Assembly (NCBI GenBank): GCA_946887025.1
Contig: CAMPJY010000042.1
Location: 1 to 16,715 of the forward strand
Source: an uncultured Salinimicrobium sp.
GTDB lineage: Bacteria > Bacteroidota > Bacteroidia > Flavobacteriales > Flavobacteriaceae
Direction of reading: 5' to 3'
DNA length: 16,715 nucleotides
This document shows, piece by piece, positions 8,112-14,390 of this stretch (positions are counted from its first letter, which is position 1; each line of letters begins with the position of its first letter). Under the pieces are notes generated by a model that saw nothing but the letters and a program-made list of their open reading frames with translations, was not told the DNA's origin and did not search any database. Both the position numbers and the translations under genes were made by a program.

Positions 8112-8155
8112 TTAAAATTCAAATCCCAAATTCCAGGAATCAAATTCCAATTATT
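8112..8155. repeat. AAATTCC/AAATCCC-type short repeat, intergenic
   Basis: The 71-nt gap before arsS is mostly a degenerate string of AAATTCAAATCCCAAATTCC-like units: CAAATCCCAAATTCC, then a second CAAATTCCAA. The same words recur at 13621-13657 in the 3' end of the polyferredoxin gene. It appears to be a low-complexity dispersed repeat; no hairpin or promoter was recognised in it. Confidence 0.5.
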
Positions 8156-8171
8156 AATACATCCATTCAGA

Positions 8172-9230
8172 ATGGCTGGAAATAAAAGTCTTAAGTTTCG
8201 AAAGAATCCGCTTTCCGACCCGGGGAAGCAACTGGAATTCCTCAGCGGAGGTATATTTACTGATGGAGGGCTGACGCGATTTGAGGAGAAACTCATTGAG
8301 TCTGGGGTGGAAAGTTTGAGGCCGGGAAAACTGGAAATCCTGCAGCTAAATTTAGGTTATATGTGCAACCAGACCTGTTCCCATTGTCATGTGGATGCAG
8401 GCCCCGACAGAAAGGAAATTATGACGCAGGATACCATGCGGGACTGCTTAAAGGTCATAAAAAACACGGAAGCACATACTCTTGATCTTACAGGAGGGGC
8501 ACCTGAGATGAACCCGCACTTCCGCTGGTTTGTTGAAGAAGCCACCTGCCTGGGGGTAAAGGATATCATAGTAAGGTCCAACCTCACTATTTTAAGAGCC
8601 AATAAGAAATACCATGACCTCCCGGCCTTCTTCAGGAAGCATGGGATCCACATTATTTCATCCCTGCCTTTCTACAGAAGGGAAAAGACGGATAGACAGC
8701 GCGGAAAAGGGGTGTTCGACCAGTCCATAGAAGCCCTGAAACGGTTAAATGCTGAAGGTTATGGGATGGGAGGCACTGAACTAAAGCTGGACCTGGTGTA
8801 TAATCCTTCTGGTGCTTTTTTGCCTACCTCGCAGGAAGCCCTGGAAAGGGATTTTAAAAAGGCCCTACTTGAGGATTTCGGGATCAGGTTTAATCGGTTG
8901 TTCAGCATCACCAATCTGCCCATCAGCAGATTCCTGGAGTACCTGCTGGCTTCTGAAAATTATGAAGACTATATGCAGGCTTTGATCGATGCTTATAATC
9001 CCACTGCTCTTAACCAGCTCATGTGCCTGAATACACTATCCGTCGGGTGGGATGGCAGGCTTTATGACTGCGATTTCAATCAGATGCTCCAATTAGAGGT
9101 GGATTCCACCGTCCGGCATATCCGTGATTTCAATTCCGCATTATTGCGAGACAGAAAAATTCTGACCTCACAGCATTGTTATGGATGCACCGCAGGAGCC
9201 GGAAGCAGCTGTCAGGGAGCCCTTATTTGA
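8172..9230 (+). CDS. arsS: Arsenosugar biosynthesis radical SAM enzyme ArsS
   Basis: Radical SAM protein of 352 residues. The [4Fe-4S] motif C65-N-Q-T-C69-S-H-C72 is followed by H-V-D-A-G-P, and the T-G-G-A-P-E motif (SAM-binding GGE-type) lies near 109-114. The C-terminal third is the Cys-rich domain of this family, with C285, C300 and the end C336-Y-G-C339-T-A-G-A-G-S-S-C347. From memory, some relatives carry selenocysteine in this tail; here every position is an ordinary Cys codon. Characterised cyanobacterial ArsS couples dimethylarsenic to the 5'-deoxyadenosyl group of SAM, making 5'-deoxy-5'-dimethylarsinoyl-adenosine, the precursor of arsenosugars. That substrate is inferred here from family membership and neighbours. 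The next gene begins 3 nt after its stop. Confidence 0.9.
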   Translation: MAGNKSLKFRKNPLSDPGKQLEFLSGGIFTDGGLTRFEEKLIESGVESLRPGKLEILQLNLGYMCNQTCSHCHVDAGPDRKEIMTQDTMRDCLKVIKNTEAHTLDLTGGAPEMNPHFRWFVEEATCLGVKDIIVRSNLTILRANKKYHDLPAFFRKHGIHIISSLPFYRREKTDRQRGKGVFDQSIEALKRLNAEGYGMGGTELKLDLVYNPSGAFLPTSQEALERDFKKALLEDFGIRFNRLFSITNLPISRFLEYLLASENYEDYMQALIDAYNPTALNQLMCLNTLSVGWDGRLYDCDFNQMLQLEVDSTVRHIRDFNSALLRDRKILTSQHCYGCTAGAGSSCQGALI

Positions 9231-9233
9231 GAA

Positions 9234-9845
9234 ATGAAAAACAAGAGGAGGCTTCTTATCATTTTTGCACGAAACCCTGTAAAAGGGAGCGTAAAAACAC
9301 GTTTGGCGGTGCATATTGGAGCTGAGGCCGCCCTGGAAATCTACCTTCAGCTCCTGAAGCATGTGGGGGAAGTCACAAAAGAGATCCAGGCGGCAAAGGA
9401 AGTCCACTTTTCGGAAGCCATACCCCTGGCGGGCCCTTGGAACGACTATAAAAGAAAGCTTCAAAAAGGAGTGGGTCTGGGAGAGCGAATGGAGCAGGCT
9501 TTTAAGGAGGGATTTCTGAAGGGGTACAGGCAAATAGTATTAATTGGCAGTGATCTGCCTGAACTGACACGGGAGGACCTGAAGCAGGCTTTTGAAGCGC
9601 TGGACACGAATGAATATGTTTTGGGTCCGGCAACGGATGGGGGGTATTATTTAATTGGAATGAAATCCTTAAATTCGGAACTCTTTAGACAAATAACCTG
9701 GGGCAGCAGTACTGTACTCAGGCAAACGATCGAGAAAATTAAAAATAAACCACTAAGCCTGCTGGAAAAAAGAAGAGACCTGGATACTTATGAGGATCTC
9801 CTGGGCTTTCCTCAGTTTCAGCAGTATCATAAAGACCTAAAATGA
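9234..9845 (+). CDS. CofC-like glycosyl/nucleotidyltransferase, rSAM-associated transferase 1 (TIGR04282-type)
   Basis: 203-residue protein with a GT-A/nucleotidyltransferase fold. The N-terminal signature F-A-R-N-P-V-K-G-S-V-K-T-R-L-A (11-25) resembles the phosphate-binding loop of CofC/MobA-type nucleotidyltransferases. I-G-S-D-L-P-E (104-110) supplies the metal-binding Asp107, and A-T-D-G-G-Y-Y-L-I-G (133-142) is the second family motif. This family is routinely found beside ArsS and is named an arsenosugar biosynthesis glycosyltransferase by context. It could act on the sugar left after adenine removal, as a glycosyltransferase or as an NTP:sugar-1-phosphate transferase; the sequence cannot decide. 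It sits 3 nt after arsS and overlaps the phosphorylase gene by 4 nt (ATGA), implying translational coupling. Confidence 0.85.
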   Translation: MKNKRRLLIIFARNPVKGSVKTRLAVHIGAEAALEIYLQLLKHVGEVTKEIQAAKEVHFSEAIPLAGPWNDYKRKLQKGVGLGERMEQAFKEGFLKGYRQIVLIGSDLPELTREDLKQAFEALDTNEYVLGPATDGGYYLIGMKSLNSELFRQITWGSSTVLRQTIEKIKNKPLSLLEKRRDLDTYEDLLGFPQFQQYHKDLK

Positions 9846-10654
9846 TAAAATCTATACAGGAAACAACTGAGTTTTTACATAGGAGAGGCTTTGAAGCCCC
9901 CGAATTCGGAATTATCCTCGGCAGCGGCCTTGGAAAACTGGTGGAAGAGATGGAAATAATTTCAGAAGTCAGCTATAACCATATTCCCAGTTTCCCAACT
10001 GCTACGGTAGAATTTCACAAAGGGAAACTCATCTACGGCGAGTTTGAAGGAAAGAAAGTGATGGTGATGCAGGGACGTTTCCACATCTATGAGGGCTATT
10101 CGCTTTGGGACGTGACCTATCCGGTGCGGGTGATGAAGCAGCTGGGGGTTAAGAAGCTGCTGGTGTCCAATGCTTCCGGGGCCATCAATCTGGATTACAA
10201 AAAAGGAGAGCTTTTATTGATCGAGGACCACATCAATTTACAGGGCGGCTCCCCCCTTGCATTCCGCGGGGTAGAGCATCTGGGAAGCCGGTTCACCGAC
10301 ATGAGCAGGCCTTATGATCCGGAGATGAGCGAACATTTGGAGATTATTGCCGAAGAGAAAGGAATTACACTGCATAAGGGGGTTTATGCTTCGGTGGTTG
10401 GACCCCAACTGGAGACAAGGGCGGAATACCGATACCTGAAGATCATAGGCGCAGATGCCGTGGGCATGAGTACTGTTCCGGAGGTCATCGTAGCCAACCA
10501 CCTGGACCTGCCTGTGGCTGCAATTTCCGTAATCACCGATATTGGGGATCCGGACCATCTGGAACCTGTAGAAATACAGGACATCTTGGACGCCTCAGCC
10601 AAGGCAGAGCCACAGATGATCCTTCTTTTCAGGGAACTCTTCAAACGTATCTAA
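9842..10654 (+). CDS. Purine-nucleoside phosphorylase family protein with MTAP-like site residues
   Basis: Trimeric-type nucleoside phosphorylase of 270 residues, the usual length. It splits purine nucleosides with phosphate to give base plus (deoxy)ribose-1-phosphate. Motifs seen: G-I-I-L-G-S-G-L-G-K (23-32, phosphate loop), M-Q-G-R-F-H-I-Y-E-G-Y (76-86), N-A-S-G-A (110-114), G-P-Q-L-E191-T-R-A-E and G-M-S-T-V-P-E-V (208-215). The residue matching human PNP Asn243 is Asp233, and the residue matching His257 (5'-OH contact) is Ile245. Both resemble methylthioadenosine phosphorylase (Asp220, Val233) and suggest a 5'-modified adenosine substrate. Position between the CofC-like gene (4-nt overlap) and the oxidoreductase (3-nt gap) places it in the arsenosugar operon, where arsinoyl-adenosine cleavage would be expected. 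Confidence 0.93.
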   Translation: MIKSIQETTEFLHRRGFEAPEFGIILGSGLGKLVEEMEIISEVSYNHIPSFPTATVEFHKGKLIYGEFEGKKVMVMQGRFHIYEGYSLWDVTYPVRVMKQLGVKKLLVSNASGAINLDYKKGELLLIEDHINLQGGSPLAFRGVEHLGSRFTDMSRPYDPEMSEHLEIIAEEKGITLHKGVYASVVGPQLETRAEYRYLKIIGADAVGMSTVPEVIVANHLDLPVAAISVITDIGDPDHLEPVEIQDILDASAKAEPQMILLFRELFKRI

Positions 10655-10657
10655 ATA

Positions 10658-11971
10658 TTGGAAAAAGACCGAAATACTTCCTCAGTCAAAAAGGAGCATG
10701 TAGTCATCATTGGCAACGGGATTGCGGGGATCACTGCAGCCAGACATATCCGAAAAATGAGTGATAAGAGGATTACGGTCATTTCGGCTGAAAGTGAACA
10801 CTTTTTTTCCCGTACAGCTCTCATGTACGTTTATATGGGGCACATGCGCTGGAAGGACCTGAAGCCTTATGAGGATCATTTCTGGGCTGAGAATAATATT
10901 GAGCTTAGGCAGGCCTTTGTCAGCAAAGTAGACAGCGGGAATAATAAACTGGTATTCGATTCGGGGGAGCAGATGGAATATGACAGCCTGATTCTGGCGA
11001 CAGGGTCCATTCCCAAAAGGCTTGGATGGGAAGGCCAGAATCTCCGGGGAGTTCAGGGATTGGTTTCCAAACAGGACCTGGAGCTGCTGGAGAGAAATAC
11101 ATTGGATTGCAAAAGAGCCGTAATAGTGGGCGGAGGATTAATTGGTGTGGAATTGGCCGAAATGCTCCACACCCGAAAGATCGAGGTCACTATGCTGATC
11201 CGGGAAAAAGCTTTCTGGGGAAATGTGCTGCCGGAAAAGGATGCTTCTTTTGTATCCCGGCACCTGGAATCTCATGGAATCAGGCTGCTGCCCAATACCC
11301 AACTCCGGGAGATACGAGGGGAAGGCCGGGTGAAATCAGTGATTACCGACAGAGGCGAAGAGTTGACCTGTGATCTGGTAGGTCTATGTATTGGGGTCCG
11401 TCCCAATATAGAATTCCTGAGGGATTCCGGGATTGAAACCGACGAAGGCATTCTTGTAGATGCATATCTGCGGACAAATATTGAGAATGTATTTGCTATT
11501 GGGGACTGCGCCCAGCATATGGACCCCAAGGGAGATCGGGCTCCCATTGAGGCTGTCTGGTATTCTGCAAGAATGATGGGAGAGACGCTGGCCCAGACGA
11601 TCTGCGGGCAGCCCTTCCCCTACTCCCCCGGCCCCTGGTTCAACAGTGCAAAGTTCTTCGATATAGAATATCAGACCTATGGAAGGGTCTGGCCCCAGCC
11701 GGGGGAACAGGAATGCCACTTACACTGGGAACATTCTGATGGCACGAAAGCCATAAGCCTGGCCTTTGATCTTCAGTCAAGCCAATTTCTCGGCATCAAC
11801 AGCTTTGGGATCAGAATGCGGCATGAGGTTTTCGAAAGATGGCTTAGGGAAGAAAGATTGCTGGATTATGTGCTAAAGCATCTTAGGGAAGCCAATTTTG
11901 ATCCGGAATTCTATAACCGACATGAGAAGGAGATCTTGGAGAGTTTTAGTTCGAGAGCTGGCGGAGTGTGA
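10658..11971 (+). CDS. FAD-dependent NAD(P)H oxidoreductase (pyridine nucleotide-disulfide type)
   Basis: 437-residue flavoprotein of the two-dinucleotide-fold family that includes ferredoxin/rubredoxin and nitrite reductases. FAD-binding G19-N-G-I-A-G24 lies at the N-terminus, L-A-T-G-S near 113-117, NAD(P)-binding G158-G-G-L-I-G163, and the FAD motif F-A-I-G-D-C (279-284). There is no C-x4-C redox disulfide next to the first fold, so it is more likely an electron-transfer reductase than a disulfide reductase. A C-terminal region of about 130 residues (from 300) is of unassigned function. The start is a TTG at 10658, 3 nt after the phosphorylase stop; no ATG or GTG lies between it and the FAD motif. 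A plausible role is feeding electrons to ArsS or to arsenic reduction (inference). A strong terminator follows. Confidence 0.88.
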   Translation: MEKDRNTSSVKKEHVVIIGNGIAGITAARHIRKMSDKRITVISAESEHFFSRTALMYVYMGHMRWKDLKPYEDHFWAENNIELRQAFVSKVDSGNNKLVFDSGEQMEYDSLILATGSIPKRLGWEGQNLRGVQGLVSKQDLELLERNTLDCKRAVIVGGGLIGVELAEMLHTRKIEVTMLIREKAFWGNVLPEKDASFVSRHLESHGIRLLPNTQLREIRGEGRVKSVITDRGEELTCDLVGLCIGVRPNIEFLRDSGIETDEGILVDAYLRTNIENVFAIGDCAQHMDPKGDRAPIEAVWYSARMMGETLAQTICGQPFPYSPGPWFNSAKFFDIEYQTYGRVWPQPGEQECHLHWEHSDGTKAISLAFDLQSSQFLGINSFGIRMRHEVFERWLREERLLDYVLKHLREANFDPEFYNRHEKEILESFSSRAGGV

Positions 11972-11992
11972 GGGCGGCATACTTGACGCAGT

Positions 11993-12030
11993 GACCTCAC
12001 AGGTCTGATAGACCTGTCAGGTCTTTATTT
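11993..12030 (+). terminator. Strong rho-independent terminator
   Basis: GACCTCACAGGTC (11993-12005) and GACCTGTCAGGTC (12011-12023) form a 13-bp stem with a single mismatch around the loop TGATA, followed directly by TTTATTTTTT. It starts 22 nt after the oxidoreductase stop and should end transcripts of the arsS operon. The stem is built from the same A-C-C-T...A-G-G-T words as the palindromic repeats at 4749 and 14542, so it may be a repeat co-opted as a terminator. Only 28 nt separate it from the next start codon. Confidence 0.88.
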
Positions 12031-12058
12031 TTTGTAATTTTAAACAATAACAAACCCT

Positions 12059-13669
12059 ATGGCTACTGTACATCCCGATATGTCACTGGCAGGGCAATCG
12101 CCCCGGAGTCTTTCCACCACCCAGAAAGTGGCGACGGCCCTGGGGTGGACAGGATTATTCATTTTTGGGATCAGCCTTTTCAATTTTGAGCTGCCCGGAA
12201 TATTCCTTGTTATATCTCTGGGCCTGATAGCCCTGGGGGTGGTGCTTTTCGCCAACAGCCTCTATCGTGGAAGATCTGAAGGCATAAAAAACGACGGAGT
12301 CTGGTTCAAGTCCATCAGTTCCAGGGGAGCCCTGGCATGGGGACTGGGAATTCTTCTGACTCTCATATACATTGTATTGTATTGGTTTCCCGAACTTCTG
12401 GGTTATAATGCAAATGGAGCAAATACTGGGCTCGTAGCCCTATTCGACCCGCTTAGCCACCTGATCAGCGGACAGCCTGCCAGCCAGTGGTTCGTATACG
12501 GGACGCTTTATACCCTCGCAATTCTGGCGTTCGGCTATAAATTCTTCCTCAAATACAGGCACAACCGCTACGAGCGTATAAGGAATTTTTCAGTCATGTT
12601 CTTCCAGCTGGGCTTTGCCTTTCTTATTCCTGAATTGCTGATGCGGCTGAACAAACCTTACTATAATCCCGTCAACATCTGGCCCCTCAATTATGATCAG
12701 TTTGCAAGCTATAAATTAGATGAATTCTTTTCGGCAGGAAGCCTCGGTTTCGCCATGCTGATATTCGGGATCCTGGCTATCCTGGTAATCACTCCTATTC
12801 TCACCTATTTTTATGGAAAACGCTGGTACTGCTCCTGGGTCTGCGGCTGTGGAGGGCTGGCAGAAACTGCGGGCGATCCCTTTAGACAGCTGTCAGATAA
12901 ATCAAGGGCGGCCTGGAAGTTTGAACGCTGGAGTGTGCACCTGGTCCTGGTATTTGTAGTGCTAATGACCATCGCCGTAGTGGCTTCTTACCTCGGAAAC
13001 AATGCGGAAGGATTCTGGCTTACCCGCGACCTGTTCCTGCTCCTATCCGCAGGTTTCCTGACACTGCTTTTCGTCCTCATCATGATTTTCAAAAGAAAAA
13101 AACTGGCAAAGGATGCCAAATATGCTGCCACAGGATTCCTTCTTCTGATCCTTGGGATCATGGGGATCAATTACTTCAGCGGGAATTGGAATATTTTCTT
13201 CTTCGACGCCTACAAACTGAGGGAGTGGTACGGTTTCTTCATTGGGGCCGCCTTTTCGGGAGTCATAGGAGTGGGATTTTATCCCTTACTAGGCAACCGG
13301 GTTTGGTGCCGTTTCGGTTGTCCCATGGCTGCAGTGCTGGGGATGCAACAACGGCTGTTCTCCCGATTCAGGATCACCACCAACGGGGGCCAGTGTATCT
13401 CTTGCGGAAATTGCTCCACCTATTGCGAAATGGGGATCGATGTACGCTCCTACGCCCAAAAGGGACAAAATATCGTCCGCTCCAGCTGTGTAGGCTGCGG
13501 GATCTGCAGTGCCGTCTGTCCTCGGGGCGTGCTCAAACTTGAAAACGGAGCCCTGGATGGAAGGATCAACAGCGAAGCCGTATTGCTGGGGAATGATGTT
13601 GACCTGCTGGAAATGATACGTCAAAATTCCAATAGGGAAAATTCCAAATCCCAAAAAAGATACATATGA
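12059..13669 (+). CDS. Polytopic membrane 4Fe-4S polyferredoxin (NapH/NosR/CcoG-like)
   Basis: 536 residues with about nine or ten hydrophobic spans, e.g. near 30-65, 95-115, 140-160, 175-195, 225-250, 285-305, 315-335, 345-365 and 385-410. Two membrane-proximal Cys motifs, C258-S-W-V-C262-G-C264 and C417-R-F-G-C421-P, match the C-x3-C(P) feature of NapH/NosR-type proteins. A cytoplasmic double ferredoxin domain follows: C446-x2-C449-x2-C452-x3-C456 and C477-x2-C480-x2-C483-x3-C487-P, binding two [4Fe-4S] clusters. Such proteins pass electrons across or along the membrane to a periplasmic or cytoplasmic reductase. Its partner is unknown; the oxidoreductase just upstream is the obvious candidate, although a terminator lies between. 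The last ~12 residues (N-S-N-R-E-N-S-K-S-Q-K) are encoded by a short repeat. Confidence 0.85.
   Translation: MATVHPDMSLAGQSPRSLSTTQKVATALGWTGLFIFGISLFNFELPGIFLVISLGLIALGVVLFANSLYRGRSEGIKNDGVWFKSISSRGALAWGLGILLTLIYIVLYWFPELLGYNANGANTGLVALFDPLSHLISGQPASQWFVYGTLYTLAILAFGYKFFLKYRHNRYERIRNFSVMFFQLGFAFLIPELLMRLNKPYYNPVNIWPLNYDQFASYKLDEFFSAGSLGFAMLIFGILAILVITPILTYFYGKRWYCSWVCGCGGLAETAGDPFRQLSDKSRAAWKFERWSVHLVLVFVVLMTIAVVASYLGNNAEGFWLTRDLFLLLSAGFLTLLFVLIMIFKRKKLAKDAKYAATGFLLLILGIMGINYFSGNWNIFFFDAYKLREWYGFFIGAAFSGVIGVGFYPLLGNRVWCRFGCPMAAVLGMQQRLFSRFRITTNGGQCISCGNCSTYCEMGIDVRSYAQKGQNIVRSSCVGCGICSAVCPRGVLKLENGALDGRINSEAVLLGNDVDLLEMIRQNSNRENSKSQKRYI
13621..13657. repeat. AAATTCC/AAATCCC-type repeat inside the polyferredoxin 3' end
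   Basis: CAAAATTCCAA, then AAAATTCCAAATCCCAAAA, within 13621-13657. These are the same words as in the intergenic repeat at 8112-8155. The repeat encodes the Asn/Ser/Lys-rich C-terminal tail that follows the last folded residues (D-L-L-E-M-I-R-Q) and seems to have been captured as coding sequence. Confidence 0.5.
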
Positions 13670-13703
13670 CAGATCTGTGGAATATGAGGGAAATTGTAGG
13701 CCC

Positions 13704-14390
13704 ATGATCATTAAGGTTATTATTCCCGCTTATAACGAAGCGGATTCCATAGGCAAGGTCGTAGACGACATTCCTGCCATCGTAGAGGAGGTTATAGTAA
13801 TTAATAATGGCTCCACAGATGCCACGGAAGAAATTGCTAGAAAAGCGGGCGCAACTGTTCTCCAGGAATCCCGGAAAGGCTATGGGTATGCCTGTCTGCG
13901 GGGATTGGAGTATCTTGAACGAAAAGATAAAAAACTTGATATAGTAGTCTTTCTGGATGGCGATTACAGCGATTATCCGGAGGAGCTCGGGAAACTGGTA
14001 GCTCCGATAATGGAGGGAAATATAGACATGGTAATTGGCGCGAGAGTAAAGGAATTAAGAGAGAAAGGCAGCATGACGGGCCCTCAGATCTTCGGGAACT
14101 GGCTGGCCACCTTCCTTATGAAGCTGTTTTTCAATGCCAGGTTCAGTGACCTTGGGCCTTTCAGGGCAATTAAATACTCCAAATTGCTTCAACTCGACAT
14201 GGAGGACAAAACCTATGGCTGGACGGTGGAAATGCAGCTGAAGGCTTTAAAACATGACCTTACCTATGTGGAGGTCCCTGTGCACTACAGGAACCGGATT
14301 GGCGTTTCAAAAGTTTCCGGAACAATAAAAGGAGCCTTTATGGCAGGGGTGAAAATTCTTGGCTGGATCTTTAAATACAGCTTCAAATGA
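13704..14390 (+). CDS. GT2 glycosyltransferase, dolichyl/polyprenyl-phosphate sugar synthase-like
   Basis: 228 residues of a GT-A fold in family GT2, like Dpm1-type synthases that move a sugar from an NDP-sugar to polyprenyl phosphate on the cytoplasmic face. The N-terminus is I-I-P-A-Y-N-E (6-12), the nucleotide motif N-N-G-S-T-D (34-39), and the metal-binding D85-G-D87 sits in F-L-D-G-D-Y-S-D-Y-P. Further features are G-A-R (near 117) and S-D-L-G-P-F-R-A. There is no C-terminal transmembrane pair, only a mildly hydrophobic end. The ATG at 13704 is chosen over an in-frame GTG at 13677 because family members begin right at the I-I-P-A-Y-N strand. It overlaps the next gene by 4 nt (ATGA). Donor and acceptor cannot be told from sequence. 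Confidence 0.85.
   Translation: MIIKVIIPAYNEADSIGKVVDDIPAIVEEVIVINNGSTDATEEIARKAGATVLQESRKGYGYACLRGLEYLERKDKKLDIVVFLDGDYSDYPEELGKLVAPIMEGNIDMVIGARVKELREKGSMTGPQIFGNWLATFLMKLFFNARFSDLGPFRAIKYSKLLQLDMEDKTYGWTVEMQLKALKHDLTYVEVPVHYRNRIGVSKVSGTIKGAFMAGVKILGWIFKYSFK

Noticed and set aside
9228..9230. TGA ending arsS read as selenocysteine
   Set aside because: The family tail is complete before it, all key positions are Cys codons, and the next gene starts 3 nt later. No SECIS-like structure was recognised.
13677..13703. GTG at 13677 as the start of the GT2 gene
   Set aside because: The extra nine residues (with E-Y-E-G-N-C-R-P) do not resemble GT2 N-termini, which start directly at the first beta strand. 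The ATG at 13704 is preferred.
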